Shown here piece after piece: positions 1 through 5,686 of a stretch of 7,961 nt of DNA (positions within the stretch are counted from its first letter, which is position 1; every line of letters begins with the position of its first letter). The position numbers and the translations under genes are program-made. A model generated the notes under the pieces. It saw only the letters and a list, made by a program, of their open reading frames with translations. It ran no database searches and had not been told where the DNA came from. Origin of the DNA: an uncultured Erysipelotrichaceae bacterium. GTDB lineage: Bacteria; Bacillota_I; Bacilli_A; RF39; UBA660. Location of the stretch: NCBI GenBank assembly GCA_902767005.1, contig CACXFY010000019.1, positions 1-7,961 of the forward strand, written 5' to 3'.

Positions 1-975
1 GGTATAGGTGATAAGACTACTTTAATAATTACTCCTATTGTTGCGGCTTGTGGAGTAAAAGTTGTTAAAATGAGTGGTAGAGGACTTGGATATACTGGAG
101 GTACAATTGATAAGTTAGAATCTATTCCTGGTTTTAGAATAGATCTATCTGATGAAGAAATAATAAAACAAGTACAAGATATTGGAGTTGTAATAACTGG
201 TCAAACTAAGAATTTAGCTCCTATGGATAAAGTTATTTATGCACTTCGTGATGTAACTGGTACTGTTTCTTCTATTCCATTAATAGCGTCTAGTATTATG
301 AGTAAGAAGATTGCGAGTGGAGCTGACAAAATTTTAATAGATATTAAAGTTGGCAATGGAGCTTTGCTTAAGACAAAGAAAGATGCTTATAAACTAAGTG
401 ATTTAATGAAAGAAATTGGTAAAATATATAATAGAGAAGTAAGAACTATTATTAGTGATATGAATACACCACTTGGTTTTAATATTGGTAATAGTTTAGA
501 AGTATTAGAGGCTATTGAAATATTAAAAGGAAAAGAGAAAGATAATAATTTAGTAGAATTATGTATAGAGCTAGCTAGTGAAATGGTTTCAATGGGTAAA
601 AATATAAGTAGAGAAGAAGCTTATAATGAAGTTATTAATGTAATAAATAATGGAGAAGCTTATAATAAATTCTTAGAACTTGTTAAAAGTCAAAAAGGAA
701 ATATTGATAAGATTAAGGTGGCTCCATATAGAAAATTAATGAAGTCTAAACATAAAGGAACTATTAAAGGAATAAATGCTTTAGAACTTGGAAAGTTATC
801 TGTTAGTTTAGGAGCAGGTAGAATTAATAAAGAAGACAAAATAGATTATGGTGTTGGTATAAAACTTAATAAGCATATAGGTGATAAAGTAAAAAAAGGA
901 GAAGTACTTGGTGTTGTTTATGTCAATGATAGAATAAAAATGCCAAATAGTGACGATATTTTTGATATTGAATAA
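1..975 (+). CDS. pdp: Pyrimidine-nucleoside phosphorylase, 5'-truncated by the window edge
   Basis: The enzyme cleaves thymidine, uridine or deoxyuridine with phosphate, giving the free base and (deoxy)ribose-1-phosphate; it is cytosolic and serves nucleoside salvage. The frame is open from base 1, so the gene starts outside the window. The 324 visible codons compare with about 433 residues for the family, so roughly 100 N-terminal residues are missing; the ATG at 70 is internal. Seen directly: the family signature KMSGRGLGYTGGTIDKLE just after the edge, and YALRD followed by IPLIASSIMSKK. Its Arg (247-249), second Ser and first Lys correspond to the substrate-binding Arg171, Ser186 and Lys190 of E. 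coli DeoA. The C-terminal PYNP_C region contains the segment from DYGVGIKL to GVVYVNDR. The wording is closer to the broad-specificity Firmicutes Pdp than to DeoA, but the two cannot be separated firmly here. No hairpin terminator follows. The next gene has its own promoter and is functionally unrelated. Confidence 0.95.
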   Translation, partial: GIGDKTTLIITPIVAACGVKVVKMSGRGLGYTGGTIDKLESIPGFRIDLSDEEIIKQVQDIGVVITGQTKNLAPMDKVIYALRDVTGTVSSIPLIASSIMSKKIASGADKILIDIKVGNGALLKTKKDAYKLSDLMKEIGKIYNREVRTIISDMNTPLGFNIGNSLEVLEAIEILKGKEKDNNLVELCIELASEMVSMGKNISREEAYNEVINVINNGEAYNKFLELVKSQKGNIDKIKVAPYRKLMKSKHKGTIKGINALELGKLSVSLGAGRINKEDKIDYGVGIKLNKHIGDKVKKGEVLGVVYVNDRIKMPNSDDIFDIE

Positions 976-983
976 AAAAGTGT

Positions 984-1010
984 TTGAAAAAAAATAAAAT
1001 ATGGTATAAT
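984..1010 (+). promoter_or_regulatory. Promoter of the thioester-protein/sortase operon (extended -10)
   Basis: A perfect -10 TATAAT lies at 1005-1010 and is preceded by TGG, giving an extended TGnTATAAT element. TTGAAA at 984-989 is a good -35 (5 of 6) with a short 15-base spacer; TTTGAA one base upstream gives 16. Transcription would start near 1017, leaving a short leader before the ATG at 1036. The site begins 9 bases after the phosphorylase stop, so the surface module can be expressed independently of that gene. Confidence 0.75.
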
Positions 1011-1035
1011 TGAGTTATAAAGGTAGGGTGAAACT

Positions 1036-2310
1036 ATGGAAAAAATTTACGATGAACAAAGTAAAAAGAAAAAACAAAAACAAATTCAAATAGATGGTAC
1101 TTCTGCATTATCTTTCTTAGTTGCAGTATTTGCTATAGTATCATTAGTTAGTTTTGGAATTAGTGGAGGACTAAATACAAGTTATGCACTTCCACAAGTA
1201 ACTCAAATTCCTCAAGAATTTGAAGGAGGTTCTAAGACGGGTGATGGATATTGGTTTATTCCTGGAGGTGGAGAATTTGATTTCCATACTGGAAATGTTG
1301 GTGGACAATCATTTCCAGTGTATTGTTTACAACAAGCTACAGGATTTGGACATGGATCTACTTATACTCAAGGATCTGATATTACTGATGGTGGATTAAT
1401 TTACTTATTGGCTAATATTTATCCAAATGCTGAAGTTGGTATTGTAGCTAATAACTTTACTACTGATCACAAACCTGGTGATACAGGAATGGCTACAGTT
1501 AATAAAGCTGGACAATATGTTGCACAAGCAATGATTTGGAAGTACTTAAAAGATAAAAATGTATCTGGAAATTCAGATGCTAAGATTGATGCTTATATTA
1601 ATGCAAAAGCTGCATATTCATCAACTGAATTTGATGATGCTAATCTTCTATTTCAGTTAACAGAGTCTAGTACTTTATTAAATTCATTTACATTTAAAGA
1701 TGCAGATGATGCTACAGCAGAGTCAGCTGCTACTTTATTACAAAATGCAAAAAACATTACAGAGCAACCTGCTACTTTTGTATTTAATAAAGGAGAAGCT
1801 AAGACAGGTATGACAAATAATAATAAGTATTATACTTATGGACCTTTAAGTGCTTCTGGAGGAGTTACTCAAAAATTAGGTGAATATAAGGGATATACGG
1901 TATCATTTAGCGGTTCTGTTCCAAGTGGTACAATTATTTCCGATGGTGAAGGAAATAAGTTACCTGAAGGAAAGGTATATACAGATAGTGACAGATTCTT
2001 TATTTCAATTCCAGTTGCTAGTGTTAAAGAATCTACAGATATTAAGGTATTAGCAGAAGCTAAATTTGAAAGATATGCAGGTTCTTACTATACAACTACT
2101 GATAAGAAACAAGAAATTACAACTGTTAGATACGTACCTTTTAAAAAATCTGATGGAGCTACATTTACAGTTGCACCAGCACCAGATACTGGTATGAGTT
2201 CTGCACAAACAATTTACTTTATCGGATTAGTAGTATTATTATGTGGTGTAGGTATTATATATGCAAATGCTAAACCATCTGCACAAAAACAAGCTCAACA
2301 AGAGCAATAA
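1036..2310 (+). CDS. Sortase-anchored thioester-domain (TED/TQXA) surface protein
   Basis: This is a predicted surface adhesin of 424 residues. Residues 1-51 form a long signal peptide: Lys-rich start (KKKKQK), hydrophobic core about 24-45, probable cleavage after SYA (49-51). The next region matches thioester domains: YCL with Cys97, and AQAMIW with Gln164, fitting the family's Q-x-x-I-W motif. In TED proteins such as Streptococcus pyogenes Cpa and SfbI, this Cys and Gln join as an internal thioester that bonds covalently to host amines. Cys97 and Cys403 are the only cysteines. Residues about 240-380 look like beta-rich stalk without clear repeats. The C-terminus has APDTG (382-386), a hydrophobic helix (392-411) and a tail with only two lysines, a variant sorting signal. 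The acidic residue usual after C-I/L is Gln here (YCLQ). A ribosome site AGGGTG (1025-1030) sits 5 bases before ATG. The sortase gene overlaps the 3' end and is the likely anchoring enzyme. The thioester is inferred, not shown. Confidence 0.85.
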   Translation: MEKIYDEQSKKKKQKQIQIDGTSALSFLVAVFAIVSLVSFGISGGLNTSYALPQVTQIPQEFEGGSKTGDGYWFIPGGGEFDFHTGNVGGQSFPVYCLQQATGFGHGSTYTQGSDITDGGLIYLLANIYPNAEVGIVANNFTTDHKPGDTGMATVNKAGQYVAQAMIWKYLKDKNVSGNSDAKIDAYINAKAAYSSTEFDDANLLFQLTESSTLLNSFTFKDADDATAESAATLLQNAKNITEQPATFVFNKGEAKTGMTNNNKYYTYGPLSASGGVTQKLGEYKGYTVSFSGSVPSGTIISDGEGNKLPEGKVYTDSDRFFISIPVASVKESTDIKVLAEAKFERYAGSYYTTTDKKQEITTVRYVPFKKSDGATFTVAPAPDTGMSSAQTIYFIGLVVLLCGVGIIYANAKPSAQKQAQQEQ

Positions 2311-2953
2311 GAATAATATTAAAAGGAGCCATATATTAATATTTGGCTCTTTACTTGTATTTTTAGGTTTCCTTGCTCTTTCATTTAATTATTTTGTAGC
2401 AATGCGAGATCAAGTATACAATGATATGAAGATTGCTATGATGGATATTTCTGAGAATAACGATACTGTTATTGCTGAAGATGTCCAAGTAGCAGAACAA
2501 GTGAATAATAATACTAAGACTAATAAGACTCATACTCCATCTAAACCAATAGATTGGAGTAGATATACAGGTATTTTAGAAATACCTAAAATAGGATTAA
2601 AAAGAGGTTTTTATAATACTAATTCTAGATACAATAACATTAATTATAATGTAACAATGGTTAAAGGTTCTAATCTACCAGATGTTCATAATGGTAATTT
2701 AATACTTATGGCTCATTCTGGAGATGCTTATATATCATATTTTGCTTACTTATATAGATTAAAAGTAGGGGACTATGCTTATGTAACATATAATGGGGTT
2801 AAATATAAATATCAAATTAAAAAGATATATTATGTTCCTAAAACTGGTGTAGTTAATATATATAGAAATGAAAATGCTACCTGTTTAACAATGATTACAT
2901 GTACAAAAAATAGTGATACCTCACAAACTATTTATATTTCTGAATTAGTATAA
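2261..2953 (+). CDS. Sortase (cysteine transpeptidase), single-pass membrane protein
   Basis: The predicted role is to cut the APDTG signal of the upstream protein and join it to the cell wall. With the ATG at 2261 it has 230 residues: a Lys/Asn-rich cytoplasmic tail (1-23), one membrane helix (24-47), a low-complexity linker (about 65-100) and a sortase beta-barrel (about 102-229). Seen directly: GILEIPKIGLKRGFY (104-118), NGNLILMAHSG with catalytic His152, and CLTMITC with catalytic Cys214. The third catalytic residue, an Arg normally about 8-13 residues after Cys, is absent: no Arg occurs after Cys214, and Gln222 lies near the expected place. The class is uncertain. The start is also uncertain. 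ATG 2261 overlaps the previous gene by 50 bases behind a weak TAGGT. The strong AGGAG at 2324-2328 is followed in frame only by ATA or TTA codons and lies in a hairpin. The upstream start gives a positively charged cytoplasmic tail, as membrane topology requires, so it is preferred; ATG 2267 is equally possible. Confidence 0.88.
   Translation: MQMLNHLHKNKLNKSNKNNIKRSHILIFGSLLVFLGFLALSFNYFVAMRDQVYNDMKIAMMDISENNDTVIAEDVQVAEQVNNNTKTNKTHTPSKPIDWSRYTGILEIPKIGLKRGFYNTNSRYNNINYNVTMVKGSNLPDVHNGNLILMAHSGDAYISYFAYLYRLKVGDYAYVTYNGVKYKYQIKKIYYVPKTGVVNIYRNENATCLTMITCTKNSDTSQTIYISELV
2323..2352 (+). promoter_or_regulatory. Hairpin burying the ribosome-binding sequence at the adhesin/sortase junction
   Basis: AAGGAGCCA (2323-2331) pairs with TGGCTCTTT (2344-2352): nine pairs, one of them G-U, around a 12-base AT loop. 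It starts 12 bases after the adhesin stop codon and lies inside the sortase reading frame, just before the segment coding for its membrane helix. It contains the AGGAG Shine-Dalgarno sequence. Only three T follow the stem's GGCTC (TTTAC), so it is a weak terminator at best. It could act as a partial attenuator, a 3'-end protecting stem for the adhesin message, or a lock on sortase translation. The function is inferred. Confidence 0.5.
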
Positions 2954-2962
2954 GGAGGTGAT
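2952..2962 (+). promoter_or_regulatory. Near-ideal Shine-Dalgarno site for the five-helix membrane protein
   Basis: AAGGAGGTGAT is an eleven-base match to the complement of the 16S rRNA 3' end. It ends five bases before the ATG at 2968 and overlaps the last two bases of the sortase stop codon TAA (2951-2953). It is the strongest ribosome site in the window, contrasting with the poorly placed one for the sortase, so the third gene of the operon is probably translated efficiently and independently. Confidence 0.8.
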
Positions 2963-2967
2963 ACTAT

Positions 2968-3540
2968 ATGAATTTATCTATTATAGATAAGATTATTACT
3001 GTGTTTAAGTATATTTTTTCTTCATTCTTATCAATAGAATTATTCATATTTAGTATCCTTCTTTTTGTTTTTTTAATAATAAATTTTAAAAGAAAAGATA
3101 AGTTTGTACAAATACTTATAATTGGAATATATGTTGGTTTTTTACTTGGAATAGTAGTTAGTTATAGTATATATGTTAAAGGATGTATAGATTCCTTTGT
3201 AAAGGCTATTATGAACTATGTATATTTTCCTTCAACTATTGTTTATTTCTTTATAATAATATTTGTTACAATACTGTTATTTTATACAGTATTTAGTAAG
3301 AAATTAAGTGATTTTAAAAAGATAGTTAATTTTACAGTATTTAGTATTCTATATTTCTTTTTTACTTCTTTTGTAACTTTGGCTACTCAAGATGGAGTGG
3401 ATTTAATAGATGTAGTTACTTTATATAAAAATGATACTATTTTATCTATTGTACAAGTTAGTAATTTCTTATTACTTTTATGGTTATTGTTTACTGGTTT
3501 TTATTACTTATTTAAGTATTTTAAAAAAAGATTTGATTAA
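2968..3540 (+). CDS. Five-helix integral membrane protein of unknown function in the sortase operon
   Basis: I do not recognise a family. The 190-residue protein is almost entirely membrane: hydrophobic helices at about 20-39, 47-69, 88-109, 118-138 and 158-184. They are separated by short basic loops (KRKDK at 41-45, SKKLSDFKK at 110-118) and the protein ends in a basic tail (KYFKKRFD). Basic loops should be cytoplasmic, which suggests an N-out/C-in arrangement, with the 139-157 loop (QDGVDLIDVV) outside. No catalytic motif, ATP-binding site or transport signature is visible. It starts 14 bases after the sortase stop with a near-perfect ribosome site and ends at the operon terminator, so it belongs to the adhesin/sortase transcript. 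Possible roles are assisting export, sorting or wall linkage of the thioester protein, but these rest on position only. The open frame, ribosome site and terminator make the gene itself secure; the function is unknown. Confidence 0.8.
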   Translation: MNLSIIDKIITVFKYIFSSFLSIELFIFSILLFVFLIINFKRKDKFVQILIIGIYVGFLLGIVVSYSIYVKGCIDSFVKAIMNYVYFPSTIVYFFIIIFVTILLFYTVFSKKLSDFKKIVNFTVFSILYFFFTSFVTLATQDGVDLIDVVTLYKNDTILSIVQVSNFLLLLWLLFTGFYYLFKYFKKRFD

Positions 3541-3565
3541 AAAAAGAGTTTTAAAACTCTTTTTT
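3540..3565. terminator. Bidirectional intrinsic terminator between convergent genes
   Basis: This is a perfect 26-base palindrome: six A, GAGTTTT, AAAACTC, six T. Read rightward, the hairpin and U-run end the adhesin/sortase/membrane-protein operon, starting on the last base of its stop codon. Read leftward, the same palindrome ends the carboxypeptidase gene, whose stop codon (3564-3566 on the minus strand) overlaps it. One compact element serves both converging transcripts. Confidence 0.88.
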
Positions 3566-4481
3566 ATTTTATATTATGAGTTGCATGATATTCTTCTAGA
3601 GTAATATCATTTGTATATATTTCTTTAGCTAGTGTTTTACCTACATATCTATAGTGCCATGTTTCATATTTATAACCAGTTTCTTTTTCTTTGTTTTCTG
3701 GAAATCTTAAAATAAATCCATACTTATAAGCATTCTTTTGCATCCATAAATATTCTTTTGTTTTACCAAAGTTTGTATAATTATATTTTCCATTATATAC
3801 ATCTATAGCTAGTCCAGTTTGATGTTCAGAGTAACCTGGTCTTCCAGAGTATGTATCAGCAGCTTTTTTACCATCACTTCTTACATATTTATTATAGAGA
3901 TTTATTTGATAATCATAGCTCCTGTATGAAGACATTGCGATAATATTATAGCCTTCTTTTTTGGCGTCACTAGCCATATCTTCGAAAGCCTCTTTAGCAC
4001 TTCTTACTAATTTCATTCCACTTAATGAATATTGGGTACTAATCTTTTCTAAGTTTTTTGGTACATAGTTTTTTTCTAAATAATTATATTTGTTTACTAG
4101 AATGTAGTCTGTATTTAAATGTTTTGCTTTAACAGAGTTTTCATAATATGGGTAATCTAGACCAATATTTACATCTATTACTACTTGTTTATTAGTTAAT
4201 TTTGGATTTTTTTCTTTGTATTTTAAGTATCTATCTAGATAGTCATCATTAAAATAATCTACTTGTTTATTAATATAATCTAGTTTTTTGTATTCTGAAT
4301 CTTTTTCATCTGTTTTAGGTTTTTCTTCTTTTTTTATCTCTACTGGTTTAGGTGTAGTAAGGAATTTATAAATAGTAGTTGTTCCTTTAATTAGGCCATA
4401 GAAAAGGAGAAAGACTATTATTAAGAAGATAATAAAGTTTTTCCATTTTATTCGTAATCTTTTTTTTCTTACTTTGGCCAT
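3564..4481 (-). CDS. Membrane-anchored D-alanyl-D-alanine carboxypeptidase, VanY/M15B family
   Basis: This zinc peptidase is predicted to remove the terminal D-Ala from peptidoglycan stem pentapeptides outside the membrane. It has 305 residues from ATG at 4481. A basic start (KVRKKRLRIKW) and one membrane helix (about 13-31) are followed by a Lys/Glu-rich linker (about 45-70) and a stalk. The catalytic domain spans about 145-285. Family motifs are complete: SSYRSYDYQ (184-192), SEHQTGLAID (218-227) with zinc ligands His220 and Asp227, and ETWH (273-276) with catalytic Glu273 and zinc ligand His276. A GTG at 4490 would add three residues, but AGGTGAT (4492-4486) is the ribosome site and overlaps that GTG, so the ATG is preferred. 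No VanA/B/X/H or VanRS gene is visible, so a housekeeping wall-trimming role is more likely than glycopeptide resistance. It is monocistronic and ends in the shared terminator. Confidence 0.93.
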   Translation of the reverse strand: MAKVRKKRLRIKWKNFIIFLIIVFLLFYGLIKGTTTIYKFLTTPKPVEIKKEEKPKTDEKDSEYKKLDYINKQVDYFNDDYLDRYLKYKEKNPKLTNKQVVIDVNIGLDYPYYENSVKAKHLNTDYILVNKYNYLEKNYVPKNLEKISTQYSLSGMKLVRSAKEAFEDMASDAKKEGYNIIAMSSYRSYDYQINLYNKYVRSDGKKAADTYSGRPGYSEHQTGLAIDVYNGKYNYTNFGKTKEYLWMQKNAYKYGFILRFPENKEKETGYKYETWHYRYVGKTLAKEIYTNDITLEEYHATHNIK

Positions 4482-4519
4482 TACTATCACCTAATTATAT
4501 AATATCATTTATTTATCTT

Positions 4520-4548
4520 TTTATATAGTTATTTTTTTATGATATAAT
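4520..4548 (+). promoter_or_regulatory. Promoter of the 4569-5584 gene pair (extended -10)
   Basis: TATAAT at 4543-4548 is preceded by TGA, giving an extended TGnTATAAT. TTTATA at 4520-4525 is a partial -35 (4 of 6) at the ideal 17-base spacing. Transcription would begin near 4555, just before the ribosome site AGAAGG (4555-4560), which is 8 bases from the ATG at 4569, so the leader is very short. Confidence 0.65.
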
Positions 4549-4551
4549 CAA
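4522..4551 (-). promoter_or_regulatory. Possible promoter of the carboxypeptidase gene
   Basis: On the minus strand TTGATT (4551-4546, 4 of 6 to the -35 consensus) is followed after 18 bases by TATATA (4527-4522, 4 of 6 to -10). A start near 4515 would leave a leader of about 34 bases containing the AGGTGAT ribosome site. A better-looking TATAAT at 4499-4494 is less likely, because transcription would begin inside or after the ribosome site. The element lies almost exactly on top of the rightward promoter. Confidence 0.35.
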
Positions 4552-4568
4552 TGTAGAAGGTTGATAAT

Positions 4569-5018
4569 ATGAAGAAATTAAAAAAAGAATATAAGTTTTT
4601 AATACTTTTTATAGTCATATTATTATGTGTTTATATTTATAGACATTTATTTATATATTCTTATACTTTGAATAGAAAATGGGATTTAAAATTAGATAGT
4701 AATTATGATGAGGTTATGAAAATCACTGAAGATAAAGACTATATTGGTAAAGGTATTAGTTATAGAGTGTTTAAATATGACAAAATAGATAATAAACTTT
4801 GGGGTATTAAATTTACTAAGAAAGATAAAAGTACTAAGTACTATAGTAAATATAGTGAATGTATTAATGATTATTTAAGTTATATAAATATTAATAAGTT
4901 TAAATGTGATAAGTGTTTATATTATTATAAGGAAGTAAATAATAATGAATTAATACTTTTACTTAATAAAGATAAAAAGACATTGTATGTAATAGAGAAT
5001 TATGTGGAGGAAGTATGA
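4569..5018 (+). CDS. Small membrane-anchored protein of unknown function
   Basis: I do not recognise a family. The protein has 149 residues: a basic start (MKKLKKEYK), one membrane helix or uncleaved signal anchor (about 9-31), then an approximately 118-residue Lys/Tyr/Asn-rich domain that should face outward. Hydrophobic beta-like stretches alternate with charged turns (SYRVFKYD, KLWGIKFTKKD, ELILLLNKDKKTLYVIENY), suggesting a small beta-rich fold. It has Cys20 in the helix, Cys98, and a C-x-x-C pair at 113 and 116 (KCDKC); an outward CxxC could form a disulfide or bind metal, but no thioredoxin-like context is present. An extended -10 promoter and AGAAGG ribosome site support the start. Its stop overlaps the start of the next gene (ATGA at 5015-5018), so the two are probably co-translated and functionally linked. 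Codon use is very AT-rich, like the surroundings. Confidence 0.75.
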   Translation: MKKLKKEYKFLILFIVILLCVYIYRHLFIYSYTLNRKWDLKLDSNYDEVMKITEDKDYIGKGISYRVFKYDKIDNKLWGIKFTKKDKSTKYYSKYSECINDYLSYININKFKCDKCLYYYKEVNNNELILLLNKDKKTLYVIENYVEEV

Positions 5019-5584
5019 ATAGAGAAGAGATAATAAAAATAGCAGAAGATTTTTTAGATGGTAGTAATATAATAGCTTGTTATGGAACTAATATTAGATG
5101 TGCAGATGAAGTGTTTAAAAAGGGATTAAATTATAGAAAGAATCATATTGTTTTGATGCATCCTAATGTTAGAAGTCAAGTTCTTGCGAGTTTTGGTGAT
5201 AAAGAAATAGTCGATGATGCTTGTAATATAGTTATTAGTTTACCTTGTGAGTTCTTTAGTATGCTTTTTTCATTAGATAAAGATGAAGTTGTTGATTATT
5301 TAGATAGACTTAGAGAAGAAGGCTTAGATGAATGGATGATTAATTCTATTTGTGATAAATACTTTGATGATGAGGATCTACCAACTAATGTAATACCTAA
5401 AGAGTTTATTGCGGGAAGATTTGTATATTTAGATGGTATGAGTTTTGTTGTATTTGAAAATAATTTGAATGAAGCTTGTAATCATATAAAATTTGAAGAA
5501 AATAAATATTTCTTTAATAATTTATCAGAAAAAGATAAGAAAAAAATAGTTGAAGATATAAAGAATAAGTTAAATTTAAAATGA
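5015..5584 (+). CDS. Unknown cytosolic protein, possibly ADP-ribosyltransferase-like
   Basis: The protein has 189 residues, no signal peptide or membrane helix, and an acidic centre, so it should be cytosolic. I cannot name the family with confidence. The start, ACYGTNIRCADEVFKKGL (21-38), resembles the (H/Y)GT followed by helix and GL that opens ADP-ribosyltransferase and KptA-type folds. Later strands NIVISLPCEF (71-80) and VIPKEFIAGRFV (126-137) resemble the central and I-P-x-E-x-I-x-G strands seen in that fold. This is a pattern impression only: Tyr replaces the usual His, and a definite catalytic Glu is not identified. It has five cysteines (22, 29, 70, 78, 113) plus Cys155, many for its size. 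GGAGG (5006-5010) lies four bases before ATG, inside the previous gene, and the ATGA overlap indicates translational coupling with the membrane protein. A weak terminator follows. Confidence 0.72.
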   Translation: MNREEIIKIAEDFLDGSNIIACYGTNIRCADEVFKKGLNYRKNHIVLMHPNVRSQVLASFGDKEIVDDACNIVISLPCEFFSMLFSLDKDEVVDYLDRLREEGLDEWMINSICDKYFDDEDLPTNVIPKEFIAGRFVYLDGMSFVVFENNLNEACNHIKFEENKYFFNNLSEKDKKKIVEDIKNKLNLK

Positions 5585-5586
5585 TT

Positions 5587-5614
5587 AAGAGGGGTAAATA
5601 ATACTTCTTTTTTT
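5587..5614 (+). terminator. Weak intrinsic terminator candidate after the coupled gene pair
   Basis: AAGAGGGGTA (5587-5596) can pair with TACTTCTTTT (5602-5611) around a five-base loop. The stem has ten pairs, three of them G-U, and lies within a seven-T run (5608-5614). It starts three bases after the TGA stop and lies upstream of the next promoter, the expected place for a terminator, but the stem is weak and some read-through into the downstream genes is likely. Confidence 0.4.
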
Positions 5615-5631
5615 ATATATTTAATTTATTC

Positions 5632-5660
5632 TTTTTTTAATAGTTAAAATTTGATATAAT
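5632..5660 (+). promoter_or_regulatory. Promoter of the SGNH-esterase/VanW operon (extended -10)
   Basis: TATAAT at 5655-5660 is preceded by TGA, giving TGnTATAAT. At 17-base spacing the -35 position holds only a T-run (5632-5637), so activity would rely on the extended -10. A start near 5667 would place AAGGAG (5661-5666) outside the message and leave AGAGG (5674-5678), 8 bases from ATG 5687, as the working ribosome site. Confidence 0.65.
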
Positions 5661-5686
5661 AAGGAGTGAATAGAGAGGTATAAAAG

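Noticed and set aside
70..72. ATG as the start of the phosphorylase
   Set aside because: The frame is open back to base 1 and the upstream residues (GIGDKTTLIITPIVAACG) match the family, so this Met is internal.
2323..2352. Hairpin as a full intrinsic terminator after the adhesin gene
   Set aside because: The T-run after GGCTC is only three bases before AC, and the stem lies inside the sortase reading frame, upstream of the codons for its membrane helix. Complete termination would silence the sortase, so at most it is a partial attenuator.
4488..4490. GTG as the start of the carboxypeptidase
   Set aside because: It is part of the AGGTGAT ribosome site serving the ATG at 4481-4479, and no separate ribosome site exists for it.
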